A stretch of 64,000 nt of DNA from Agroathelia rolfsii (lineage: Eukaryota > Basidiomycota > Agaricomycetes > Amylocorticiales > Amylocorticiaceae). Below are positions 9,669 through 19,489 of this stretch, one piece after another. The notes beneath the pieces were generated by a model. The model was not told the DNA's origin, ran no database searches, and worked only from the letters and a program-made list of their open reading frames with translations. A program made the position numbers and the translations under genes. The stretch spans positions 4,960,001-5,024,000 of the forward strand of contig JABRWF010000001.1 in NCBI GenBank assembly GCA_018343915.1. The letters run 5' to 3'. Numbering within the stretch: position 1 is the stretch's first letter; every line of letters starts with the position of its first letter.

Positions 9669-10217
9669 CGGATTCATTTCCAGGTAATTTTCAAACCCAA
9701 AAATAAATGACTGGTATGTCTTCCAGTCTCCGGTAAAAGCCTTTGGCTTGTCTCCGATCTCCTTTCCGGAAGAGATCGTCTGACCTCCGGGTGCGGTTTC
9801 CACCCGTACCGTTGGCTGAGGTGGGTTTTCCACGATGTGGACTAAGCGCTGGTTCGCCTCCATCATTTGCTGCATGAGGCGGGTCAGGCTTGCTTGGGTA
9901 GCCTGGAGGTCGGAAAGGATGCGGAGGGTTTCCTCTGTTGTCGAAGGAGGAGGCGGAGGAAGCGGAGTGGTTGCTCCGGATCGACGAGACATGATTGATG
10001 GGCTTTCGGGAATCGGGGAGAGGGGGCGGGAATAGGTGTCGGGCGACGGGGGTAGCGGAAGTAGGGCGGAGCCTGGCTCAACGCGTACTGGGGCGGGTGC
10101 GGTGATATCAAGTGCTGCCTCGATGCAGGCTTCTGTCTGGGTCTCTTGTGAGAAATATCCCGTAAAATCTGTCTGGGAACCTTCTTCTTCAATATAAATG
10201 TCTTCTTCCTCGGACAT
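9669..10217 (-). pseudogene. Ty3/gypsy gag, N-terminal fragment
   Basis: The minus-strand frame starts at the ATG 10217 (MSEEEDIYIEEEG) and runs about 183 codons before the copia LTR cuts it. It has an acidic start, a Pro-rich stretch (TPLPPPPPSTTEE), a predicted helix (LSDLQATQASLTRLMQQMME) and the beginning of a capsid-like domain (KPKAFTGDWKTYQSFIFGFE), typical of gypsy Gag in basidiomycetes. The missing capsid, zinc knuckle and protease are not found elsewhere in the window. Confidence 0.75.
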
Positions 10218-10673
10218 ACAAAGTCTCGGAAGCTTATGTGGATTTTCTTCGTCTCCAGAGGTTTCCGGATTCCGATGCGGAGGGCGGGATTTGTCTTCTT
10301 TTGCCGGGGCTAGAGCTCACCCGTATAGTAATCACTCAATCAGTGTTTGCAAACGCAAAGGATCTTCAGTCAGCAGCGCTATTAAATTTTAACTCCCACA
10401 AGGAGCTCCTAGAACCTAATCTATGTGAGGGATTTTATCGGCTTCGGATACAGCCACCCAATCACGGAGATCGTATCCGCTATGAGTGTCTAAACGGGGT
10501 TGTCAAAGGGCTGGGGCTGCACCTCACAATTGCTTCCCGAAATTGTTTAAGCACGCTGAGTGGAAAAAGAAGCGGGTCCGGAAAATTTATCTACTGCTCT
10601 TTGTGTGTGATCGCCAATCACACCTTCTCGGAACGCGGAGATTCCAAGGGATATCCGGGTAGCTTTGACCTAA
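10218..10673 (-). other. Gypsy 5' leader between LTR and gag
   Basis: These 456 bp lie between the gag start and the LTR and have no convincing coding frame. The first bases after the LTR on minus (TT, then AGGTCAAAGCT at 10661-10671) form the putative primer site. Confidence 0.6.
10661..10671 (-). promoter_or_regulatory. Putative self-priming primer binding site of the gypsy element
   Basis: AGGTCAAAGCT (minus) starts 2 nt after the LTR end and does not begin with the TGG expected of a tRNA 3'-end primer. It is exactly complementary to AGCTTTGACCT inside the LTR (12558-12568). That LTR motif lies 34 nt after a TATAAG box (12602-12597), where the transcript 5' end is expected. Tf1 of fission yeast is known to prime from the first 11 nt of its own RNA, so the same mechanism is inferred here. 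Confidence 0.6.
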
Positions 10674-10944
10674 TGTCAAGGGATCACTCTTAACTATGCG
10701 GAGATAATCAAAGTAACCTCCTGCCACTAAATAAAAGTACCTAAGTCGCAAGTTTTCCCACACTACACAAACCCTTTTATCTATTGAGGGTGGTAAGGGT
10801 ACTCTGCTTTACGCCTTACGAAGCTTCCGGAGACTTAAGTCGGAGGGGAGCGGAGGTTCCGGAACTTCCGATTCATGCGTCACGCGTCTAACTAAGTAAT
10901 CTAGGGAATTTCACCCTACTAATTGAATTTGTTGTTGCACTAAG

Positions 10945-11137
10945 TGTGAGAAAAGCGAGCCAGCCAGTAATGAGTCAAAAGCAAGATTGCATTACGCTTG
11001 TCCTTGTACTTGGACGCGGTACGCGGACAAACGAATAAAGTAGCTACTACAAAAAATCACAGCTACATAACATGGTCACACTACATGTGACCGTGACTCC
11101 ATCACTCCCATCAAGGCATGGATTGCCTATTCCAACA
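10945..11137 (-). repeat. 3' LTR of short element copy B
   Basis: 193 bp, TGTGAGAAAAGCG...TTCCAACA on plus. Only a few differences from 12261-12453, near the end. Confidence 0.9.
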
Positions 11138-12260
11138 CACCCCCTCAATCCCTGCAATCAAAACCCAAAGGAAATCCAACTAAAGAGAAAAGAAAATCCT
11201 ATGTAGGTAATGTAGATGTAGGTGGAGTAGTGTATGCAATAAGAAATGAGAATGAAGAGAAAGAAATAAAATAAAAAATGCAAGATACCACTTGCGCCCA
11301 AAAATCCAAAACAGAAATCGCGGCAGCCGTGCGCACGCGATTGGGCCCTGGCGGTTAATTCCTGCATGTGCCGGCATCCTCTGGTTGCTGGTGCTATGCC
11401 GGTCTTGCTGTGAGTATTGAGCTGAATGCAGCGGGATCCATCTTCACGCGTTTGGCTCAATAGCCTGGGGCGTTGTGCTTGGCACCCCCTGGTGTCCGTG
11501 CTCGTCCTATGGGCATGATCCATCGTGGTGTTGTCCCATCGCTCATCTCTGCGGCTGGGACGGTTCTCACGGCTCAATACCTCTCGGCGGCGGTGCGCAC
11601 AGAATATGGTGGTGGTCATGTTTTCCCCCATTTCGTGCGGTTGACCTGACTTGCTGCCCCGGTAGCCCGACTAGAGGTCGGCGGCGCCTGACATGACGGC
11701 CGGTGGCTCGACTAGCGGTCAGCTGTGCCAACTTGACAGCTGGTGGGTGTTGCGAGTCATGGGTAATGCATGTAAGAACATGCAGCGGGTGGTGTGTGCT
11801 TATGCTAAGCCCTAGGCAAGTGTGGGGGGCACAGTCCTCCCCAATGGCGTTACTGGCGTGCGAGTTCGTGTGTGCATGTGTGTGTGATCTTGTCCTCCGG
11901 CAAATCCCCTCCTGCTCTGCATCCACTCTGGTAGGTACGCCAAACCTAAACCTGGCAATTGCCAGTTTATTGGCGAGTTCTAGTCGCGATGGTCTTCCCG
12001 TCGCCCTCTATAGGGGACTTGTTTTCCACCGGCAGTCATTGCTGCCCAATCTCCGTGTTCCCATGAGTGATGTCTGGCCTAGAGGCCTGATGCCGGTTTG
12101 TTGGATAGTCGGTTACGGGCACGTAGAGCTCCCCAGGAGCTGTCAAAGTGAGTCCGGGGTGACGAGTGAACTCGCGGCTCGCTGCCTGGTCAGACGGCCG
12201 TTCGTCTATTGAGTGACCAGGAGAAATGCAATTTTACGTGCTGCTACACGGATTCGTTTG

Positions 12261-12453
12261 TGTGAGAAAAGCGAGCCAGCCAGTAATGAGTCAAAAGCAA
12301 GATTGCATTACGCTTGTCCTTGTACTTGGACGCGGTACGCGGACAAACGAATAAAGTAGCTACTACAAAAAATCACAGCTACATAACATGGTCACACTAC
12401 ATGTGACCGTGACTCCATCACTCCCATCGAGGCATGGATTGCCCATTCCAACA
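12261..12453 (-). repeat. 5' LTR of short element copy B
   Basis: 193 bp. Directly inside it on minus, CAAACGAAT (12260-12252) is complementary to ATTCGTTTG within the same LTR (12352-12344), a second candidate for self-priming. Confidence 0.9.
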
Positions 12454-13078
12454 CTAAGACGCTGGGCTAGGCCCGGAGGTAAATGATCCCTGAAGGCAAA
12501 GTTGATTGAGTAATTCTAAGAGGAATACAAACGCTAAATACTTGCCTGAAGGCGAAGAGGTCAAAGCTGGCCTTTCAGGACAAGTTACATCAACTACTTA
12601 TACTACTACGAAAGCTCCACGCTAGTTCCGACGCGGAGACAAGAGATAGAAAAAGTAGAATATGTAGGGGGAGACCTTTTCCCTAACTCCGACGGGCAGC
12701 TATGCGGAGATACAACACTTGCGGAAGCTCCGCGCTCAGGAGCGGAGCTCCTCAAGAGTTCCGGAGCGGAAGCTCGGAGGTATGTAGCAGAACCAGTATC
12801 CGTTAGGAGTCGGTCAGTGATTGGAGGTTTGTACTCCGGAGTTGTGCGGAATGGTGAACAGGAAGCGCACAACTCACGATTACTCCTGTAGCGTGCGGCT
12901 TAGTCACATGAGGGCCAATCATAGGACCGCTCACTGCCTACAGACCACGCTCTGAGGGTAATATAATAAAAGAAAAAAATGAAATGAAATATAATACATT
13001 GTTTAAATAATAACGAAAAATTCATAGTCCAAAATTCCAACTCATAACATTTTACCTTGTTACACCGCCAGTGTATTT

Positions 13079-14769
13079 AGCTTTGGCTCCAAGGTTCTAG
13101 GTGTGAACACCTTGCAAATAGCTGCTCTGGTAGAGACCTTTCTCTATGGTCAGTATAATCTGCCAGTCTACAAGCTTGCTCTTACAAAAAAAAGTCAACT
13201 GGACTAAATAATATTCAGGGATATACCTCACAGTATTCTACCAATCCTTGCAAGTTCTTCACACCAGACGGCGACAAAACTACGGTAGTACTGGCCATCT
13301 GTACTTGATCATCACAGTGTTTTTTATTTGCTCAACTGCGGTCAGCGCTTCTCTGAGAGCTATGCTTTTGCTATATGCATCGACTAATACTACTATATTA
13401 GAATATTGGCGCTACTTTCGCTTGCAATTTTAGCGTACTAAAATCAGATGGCTCGAACATGCTTGAATATACAGGATCGTGCGTTGAAAATATTATAACC
13501 ACCCAGGGGGTTTCAATTACTGCAAGCGTTGGTATTGCTGTGCGCTGGATCAATTTGTTGAAGGTCCTCCTAATGATAACAGCTATCCTATTATCTGATT
13601 CATTCCTGGTACTCGGTGACGACTTGATTCTTCTGTAAATTTCATTTTTGATCCAATTCAACAGGTATTTCGTTGTTATATATTATGGGGCAAACAATTC
13701 AAAGTGATAATATCTCCAATAATAGCTCTTTTTTTTGATGTTGGTCCGTCATTGTTGAACTATATTTTTAATGCCAATGCTCACTACATCTATTGTTTAT
13801 AGCTTTTGGGATACCTTACTGTATAAATGTAGGACAGGTAAAGTTACAACAATATTGAATATTTTAAACATCTATTGACATGCCAAGAGTTTGGAGATTA
13901 TGGCTTTTTTCTTGATAGCCTAGTCAATCCTGTAAATATGGTTTTTATCCCACTCTCCTTAATTGTAAATCTGTACTGCACTTGTAAGGGGATCTATTTG
14001 ACTTTTTTCCCTAGAAAATTTTATTGAGCTATGTATTCTAGTGTCGATAGCATACAGAATCTGGCAAGTGCAGAAGCAGCAGAATCAACTTTCAGGGTTT
14101 AGGTCAAGTCGTCTGAATCATGTGATGGTAAATATCTTAGAATCAGGTATGCATTGGTTCCTTAGGATTACTGCTATACCGTAAAGTTGAACTTGTTTCC
14201 TAGGTGCAATATACACTTCCTGGATGCTTGCTATAGTAATTTTTATGTCAATCAGTCCTAATGTCTGCAGGGCACTATCTTATATCTTTGTAAACGCAGT
14301 GAGTGTAATTATCACTGTATAGTATAGCATTGATTTTTTGACCTACTAAAACTCTGTGCAGGTGGTGCAAATAATTGTGAGGCTATCCCTTCTCTGGTAA
14401 AGTGCCTTTAATATAGTTTTTTGACCAATATGAAACCAGGGAATCACAGTATGTCAGCAATAATAATATAATGAATAAAAATTAAGCTGATTGCCTTCAT
14501 GATCATGAAATCAATAGTTTTCTCTTATTATTTCTCGAATAGGTCGGGGCATTAGCACAGGCGACAGTCAAGTAGACCAGACGCGCCTCGGATCAAGTAT
14601 ACACTTCCGCACCGGAATATCTCACTCAGATCCCATTGGGATGTCTGCGTTGTATTCCAACTCGGATAGCATGCGGATTGTCGACCCAAGCCCTAAAACC
14701 CCATCAAGTGAGAGCGAAAGGGCATATGATAACTTGAATTCAATCGGGATGGGTCATGCATCACCATGA
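13079..14769 (+). pseudogene. Seven-helix membrane protein, paralogue 1, damaged at both ends
   Basis: Exons 2-11 follow the same plan as the intact copies at 17924 and 20982: 13219-13340, 13402-13608, 13665-13743, 13803-13837 and so on, with the 15-nt exon at 14362-14376 and the 9-nt exon at 14440-14448. Family hallmarks are present (GIYLTVFYQSLQVL, SDSFL then VFRCYILWG, GITFSLIISRIGRG). The start codon is missing: the position of ATG in the 20982 copy reads AGT here, 25 bp from the gypsy LTR. The C-terminal tail is cut by a 298-bp insertion that brings a TGA at 14767-14769. The middle is open, so damage may be recent. Loss of the 5' end next to the gypsy insertion suggests the transposon silenced or broke it. 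Confidence 0.72.
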
Positions 14770-15062
14770 CGTCCAACTAGGATGTCACGAGAGGTAAATC
14801 ACAAGAGAGAGAGAACTGGTATAAAATGTCGATTTCCTGTCCTACTCGACTACATACATGGTCTGTATTTATACCTATCCTAAGATAATGATCACGAGCG
14901 TACGAATGTAAGAAAATCAAGTGAAGAATGTAAACGTATCCTTTGTGGAATGGAAACCTGTCGTACGCTAATACCAAGAAATAAGAAACATTAAATGCGA
15001 CGTGACGGGCGTCATATCACTAAACCGGGGAGCCTTACTCTGAAGGGTCTCAATCCATTACA
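14765..15062 (+). mobile_element. 298-bp insertion in the paralogue 1 tail, possible solo LTR or MITE
   Basis: Alignment with the copy at 20982 shows a 298-bp extra segment flanked by ATCAC on both sides (14760-14764 and 15063-15067). It contains GGTATAAAATG and ends CCATTACA. It has no coding frame and no clear terminal inverted repeat, so its class is open. Confidence 0.5.
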
Positions 15063-15067
15063 ATCAC

Positions 15068-15675
15068 TGGCAACTTTTGAACCGCTTGAGCCTGCATACT
15101 CGGAACCCTGGAGACCTGGAGGTGTGATGGCAGGTAAGTATTGCTAATAACATATTTTCATTAAATTCAGTATGATCCTCTGAGCTTCATTACTCTAGTC
15201 TAAACTCGATCAGAATTATTTCATTGTGGAGTGGTGGCACCGTGGCGTAGTAGCTGTTTGGCTTCATCTCGTCTTACGCCACTCTTAAGACTGCATACAT
15301 AGTAAGCAATACTTGCGGTCCGCATAGGGTAGAGGTAGATGAGAATTTGGATTCCATTTGTTCCTCGCTGTCGAGCTAAAGCGAGGAATGTACCTTTTTC
15401 CTCCCTTCTCCATTTCTTACCATATATGCTCTTTATTTGTTTCACTCCTGGTTCATTATGGGTATAAATACATGTACTGGCTAACTACGATACGACATGC
15501 GTTTGTTAGCAATTTATCCCCCATTTTCCTATAGCTGAGCTTGCGAATTCAACAGTAGAGAATAGACAAATTTGAAAGCATTATAATCAGACATAGAACT
15601 CTGCACTAGACTATCGCATACAGTTGGTATACAGAGTGTTGGGTAAACTGTCGCTTGGTGTGCTAAGTAAAAAAT
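15068..15675 (+). other. Former 3' end and flank of paralogue 1
   Basis: The tail of the coding region (AACTTTTGAACCGCTTGAGCC..., to about 15132) and the following intron and downstream DNA match the 3' flank of the copy at 20982 (22640-23010), for example ACTCGATCAGAATTATT and CATACAGTTGGTATA. The duplicated unit therefore included several hundred bases of 3' flank. Confidence 0.65.
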
Positions 15676-16117
15676 TACTCAAAATCACGTGCTGGCCTCT
15701 CCCCACTTATCCTTGGCACACACAAAGGCCTTACAGCACTTGCAAAGTTTGTGTCGGGCTCAAATGCCTTTGCAAAACTTGCCAGCTCAACCCCACAATA
15801 AAAATTGCCCTCAGTTTTCCACCAAAATAGGAACTCTATTGTTACCCCTCCCCCCCTAATTTCTCTCTAATCATATATATACCCCTCCCCTCCCCACTTT
15901 GTTTCTTACCACAACACAATCAACTGGTTTATTAATCTTTCCAGTACTTTCATCACAATAAGCCTTATGCCACTACACACCACACTTCCCTATCCCGCGT
16001 AACTTGCACTATAGCCCTTATTACACCGTAGTTTGTTTTTAGTACATGATGCGTATATAAACGTAATTAAAAATCAAAAAATCAAAATCAAGATCAAAAT
16101 CAAAATCAAAATCACGT
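15676..16117 (+). repeat. SINE-like dispersed repeat with direct flanking repeats
   Basis: Relative to the flank of the 20982 copy, about 430 bp are inserted here between two copies of TCAAAATCACGTGC (about 15676-15689 and 16104-16117). The insert ends in an A-rich (ATCAAA)n tail. Its last part (15960-16075) resembles 26204-26310. A box B-like GGGCTCAAATGCC occurs near 15755. Target-site repeats and an A-rich tail fit a non-LTR retroposon. I see no coding frame. Confidence 0.5.
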
Positions 16118-16197
16118 GCCAACGGCCTAGCATTTGCCATTGTTTGGTCGGAACCCTATAAATTGTACAAAACTCTGTCAACTTCGCCAACGACACC

Positions 16198-16575
16198 TCA
16201 AGTGCTTTTAATATAGGTTTTTGATCAATATAAAACCAAGGAATCACAGTATGTTAACAACGCTAATATAACGACCTTAAGCTGATTGCCTTCATGATCA
16301 TGAAATCAATAGTTTTCTCTTATTATTTCTCGAATAGGTCGTGGCATTAGCACAGGCGACAGTCAAGTAGACCAGACACGCCTCGGATCAAGTATACGCT
16401 TACACCCCAGAATATCTCACACAGAACCTATTAGAATGTCTGCGTTGAATTCTAACCTGCTGATTGTCAACCCAAGTCCTAAACACTTCCCGAGCGAGAG
16501 CGAAAGGACATGGAACAATTCAAGCAGGACGTGTTATGCTTCACTGGCAAGTTTCAAACAGCCCGAGCCTGATTA
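16198..16575 (+). pseudogene. 3' fragment of a seven-helix membrane protein gene (paralogue 1b)
   Basis: The segment starts within the intron before the 9-nt exon and continues through the last exon (TTTTCTCTTATTATTTCTCG... then ISTGDSQVDQTRLGSS and IVNPSPKHFPSESER). It matches paralogue 1 closely. All upstream exons are absent. The fragment runs without a gap into the unrelated coding remnant at 16576. Confidence 0.7.
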
Positions 16576-16887
16576 CGTATCACGATCCACAGGCAGAGGA
16601 CCCGACGTTTGCGAGCATTGCGGTGCCTGAGGCGAGGATGAAATTGGCAGCGGAGGTGAATGAAGCTATGTTGGGTAAGGTTATCTCTCACGCTCTCCTT
16701 TTTTTGAGACAACAAATATCTAATCTTTTTTGTGATGAGATATGTAGAAACCAAAGGTCGCGCGGGATTACCAGCCCTTGAATGTGCCATGCGTCACATA
16801 AGTGCTGTGATCGAACAGCTGGCCGTGTTGGGCCATGGACCTTCGGTGTATGCGTATGTGCACCAGGAGGTGTTATCCAGCGCGTAG
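16576..16887 (+). pseudogene. C-terminal gene remnant resembling RanBPM/Gid1 CRA domain
   Basis: Two exons (16576-16674 or so, then from about 16747 to the stop at 16885-16887), joined across a GTAAGG...TGTAG intron, give about 84 codons. Conserved-looking stretches are EDPTFASIAVPEARMKLAAE, VNEAMLETKGRAGLPALECA and GHGPSVYAYVHQEV. The pattern LAxEVNxAML..GR..xPALExAxRH resembles the last helices of the CTLH/CRA region in SPRY proteins of the RanBPM/Gid1 family, part of a ubiquitin ligase that degrades gluconeogenic enzymes in yeast. This match is from memory of the family, not a search. The rest of the gene is not upstream, so this is a remnant or the end of a chimeric gene. Confidence 0.45.
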
Positions 16888-17923
16888 GTCTCCCCTCGTG
16901 CCATTCTCAGAGGGAGTAGTCAATAGGTGATTCGGATGACATTTGGCACCTTCGTGGCCTTGGATTTTATTTCTTTCTCTGTTATGTTTATGTGGTTCCT
17001 TCCTGTAATTTTACTGTTTCTGGTCCGTCGCTTCCTATCTCTCTCGAACTCTTGCGTGGAAAGGTGTTCGAAAGTGCTTATGTCCGCCCTCGCTTCCATC
17101 TCCTTTTCTCTCTCGCCGTACGTTTACCCCACCAGTTATCTTATTCATCTGTTGTGTTACTATATCCACTTCACTTCGATATCTATCTTCCTTTTCCCAT
17201 CGTTTCCTATTCCCTCCTCTCCGTCTCTCTGTCTTGCAAAGACACTCTCCTCTCAATCCGCCTCTTCGATCTTTTATCTGTGTTTGATCTCACTTGCTGA
17301 TGATGACTGTGCTGATAACGTTGAATGTATAGTAGCTGCTAATATATGTATGCGTGTGTGTGTGTACGGCTATATATTTATGCATTTTTCACTTTCACTT
17401 TCACTTTCACTTTGTACATCATTAATGGTAGATGACCATTCATCATGGATTAATCATGAGCCTGATGAGATTCGAGTCCCCAAGGCAATCCAACAGATCA
17501 TGTAACTGCTTACAGCGCTTATATGCGGCATCATGACAACCCGAGATGTAGTTCATGTGCCGCAGATTTGGCGCTAAAAGAAAGAAATCACCCATCTCCT
17601 AGTTGCACCAGTATCGCCGAACTTGATTTTGAGTTTTCGAGACCGAGGGCAACCGGCGATAGCTCAGACAGTTTAGGTTGCTTTTCCGGCCCCAGTTACG
17701 CTTCAGATCACTCGGCTCCTAGATAACTGATTATTGACATTAGTTAAATGTAAAAGACGCGCACATCTTGAACTCCTGCTACCATCCCATCTTTCATTTG
17801 CTATTCCCCATCTTCAAGACCATACACCACTCAATTGACACGTCGATTTCAGTATTTTATGTTTGATTATTTATTTTTCGAACGCATTAATGATATTCGT
17901 CTTGTTTTCTTTGGACAAAGATT
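16888..17923. other. Intergenic, no gene seen
   Basis: T-rich and C-rich sequence on plus with a short CTTTCA microsatellite near 17391-17415. Open frames here have no recognisable domain, and no splice model joins them. Confidence 0.5.
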
Positions 17924-19489
17924 ATGGACACTGAGATTACAGATGTTAATGCCTTGCGAATCACTGCTCTGACAGAGGTTTTTCTCTATGGTTAGCATCT
18001 AATACTATTTCTTCCACTCACTTAACGATCACATGATGTATTCAGGGATATATATAACAATATTCTATCAATCTCTACGGGTTCTTTACACAAAGCAGCA
18101 GCAAAATATCAGAACTGGTCATCTATATTTGATAATCATAATGCTTTTCATTTTTTCCACCTTAGTTAGCACCTCTTTGAGCATTACGGCTTTGACATGT
18201 ACTACCAACTAACGCCAGTGCTTCAGAATATAAGCACGACACTCGTTTGCAATTTTAGTGCACTGGAATCAAAAGGTTCAAATGGACTCCAATTCACCGG
18301 CGCTTGCGTAGAGTTTGCCAGTTTATCAAAAATGTTTGGATATTCAAATGTCCCTACGTCGTGGATAAGCATATTAAAAGCTGTTTTGTTGGTAACGGCG
18401 GTCTTGTTATCGGATTCATTTCTGGTGCACATTGTGTCGATCTCCCTTGGTCTAGGCTTTTTGTCTGATGTATGTATTTCAGGTGTTTCGTTGCTACCTT
18501 GTATGGAATAAGCGCTATGAGGTGGTTTTATTCCCAACGGTGATCCTTGTAATTGACATTCGTGCGTTGCACTTAGATCCTCATACTCTAGCTTCGGTAC
18601 TCAATATTTCTGCCTTCAAAGCTTGTGGGATATTTTATACTTATTTGATGGTAAAAAAATACTATTTATTCAATTTAGTGTTTATTAAAATGGGTATTTT
18701 AGGGAGCAAACCAAGGAATAGTTAATCCAGGGTCTTACGGTATTCCATTGGTCATTTTTATCCTAATATCTTTGCTTTTGAATGTATGCTGTACATGTAA
18801 GAGGTCCACTTGATTGAACTGAAATCGTTAGATCAAATGACTTTGTATTAGTTTTAATAGCACATAGGATCTGGAAGATGCAGAAACAACTCAACACATG
18901 TCAAGATCGAGTTTCGAGTCCCCGTTCAAGTTATATGAGTCATGCAATAGTAACAGTTATAGAATCAGGTACGTATCGATTGCTTCAAAAGACATAATAA
19001 TGTTTATTCGGAGATGTTAGGCGCAATCTATACGGGATGGGTTCTGGTTACGATGATATTTATATTCTTGGGTGTATTCTTGAGCTTTAATGGCTCCGAG
19101 ACGCCATCTTATGTCTGCCAGTCTACAGTGAGTATTTTTTAGTACATTATGTGTGAACCAGTTTTTTTATAACCTTGAAATAGATGGTGCAAATAATTGT
19201 GAGGTCTTTTTTTGTGACAAAGGCTTTTGCTGAATATACCAAATTTGCCTATGGATATAATCCAGGGAATTACAGTATGTGAAATGGTCCTAATATAACG
19301 TAGCTTGGCTGACCGTTTCCACTATTATGAACCCCATAGTTTTCTTTAATTATCTCTCGAATTGGTCAAGGCGTTAGCATAGGTGATAGCCAAGCCGAAC
19401 AGACACACATGCCTGTACAATCGAATAGTATACACTTCCGCACTGGACTTTCCCATACAGAATCTATCGAAATTTCTATTGGAAGTTGA
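17924..19489 (+). CDS. Seven-helix membrane protein, receptor-like, paralogue 2 (intact model)
   Basis: Eleven exons are proposed: 17924-17990, 18046-18164, 18227-18424, 18483-18561, 18622-18650, 18703-18796, 18852-18968, 19021-19127, 19184-19198, 19266-19274, 19340-19489. They sum to 984 nt (327 residues) with no stop, and every junction keeps phase. Seven hydrophobic segments follow in order, among them TEVFLYGIYITIFYQSL, YLIIIMLFIFSTL, ILKAVLLVTAVLLSDSFLVF and GITFSLIISRIGQG. The RCYLVWNKRY motif after helix 3 is typical of a large agaricomycete membrane protein family with no assigned function. The tail after helix 7 is short (about 40 residues). The start was chosen as the ATG in frame with the shared TALTE..LYG opening. 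A receptor role is only an inference from topology. Confidence 0.75.

Larger units (their letters stand above)
10945..12453 (-). mobile_element. Complete short non-autonomous LTR element, copy B (1509 bp)
   Basis: Two 193-bp LTRs (10945-11137 and 12261-12453) that are nearly identical bound a 1123-bp interior. The flanks carry a perfect 5-bp target duplication CTAAG (10940-10944 and 12454-12458). The purine tract lies next to the 10945 LTR on minus (GGATTGAGGGGGTG), so the element reads right to left. No frame in the interior resembles gag or pol, so it must borrow proteins from another element. It has the layout of a TRIM or small LARD. Confidence 0.88.
744..13049 (-). mobile_element. Decayed Ty3/gypsy element, host of the nest
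   Basis: Pieces of one minus-strand gypsy element can be followed across this span. They are the 5' LTR (10674-13049, itself interrupted), leader (10218-10673), start of gag (9669-10217), a scrap of reverse transcriptase (2983-3035), and the rest of RT and RNase H up to just before integrase (744-2124). Later insertions separate the pieces. A large part between the gag start and RT motif 1 is missing. The 3' half and 3' LTR lie beyond the left edge, so the target duplication next to 13050 (TTTTA) cannot be checked. Confidence 0.8.
10674..13049 (-). repeat. Gypsy 5' LTR, interrupted (862 bp without insert)
   Basis: On minus it reads TGTTATGAG...CCCTTGACA. Removing the short element (10945-12453) and one CTAAG copy leaves 862 bp, similar to the 853-bp solo LTR at 2125-2977. 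It carries a TATA box (12602-12597) and several CTCCGGAGC-type GC-rich inverted blocks. Confidence 0.82.

Noticed and set aside
10238..10693. 151-codon plus-strand frame in the gypsy leader
   Set aside because: It crosses the LTR boundary and primer site and has no recognised similarity.
11703..12212. 169-codon open frame inside the short LTR element
   Set aside because: No domain, not conserved in the other copy, and overlapping frames on both strands are equally open.
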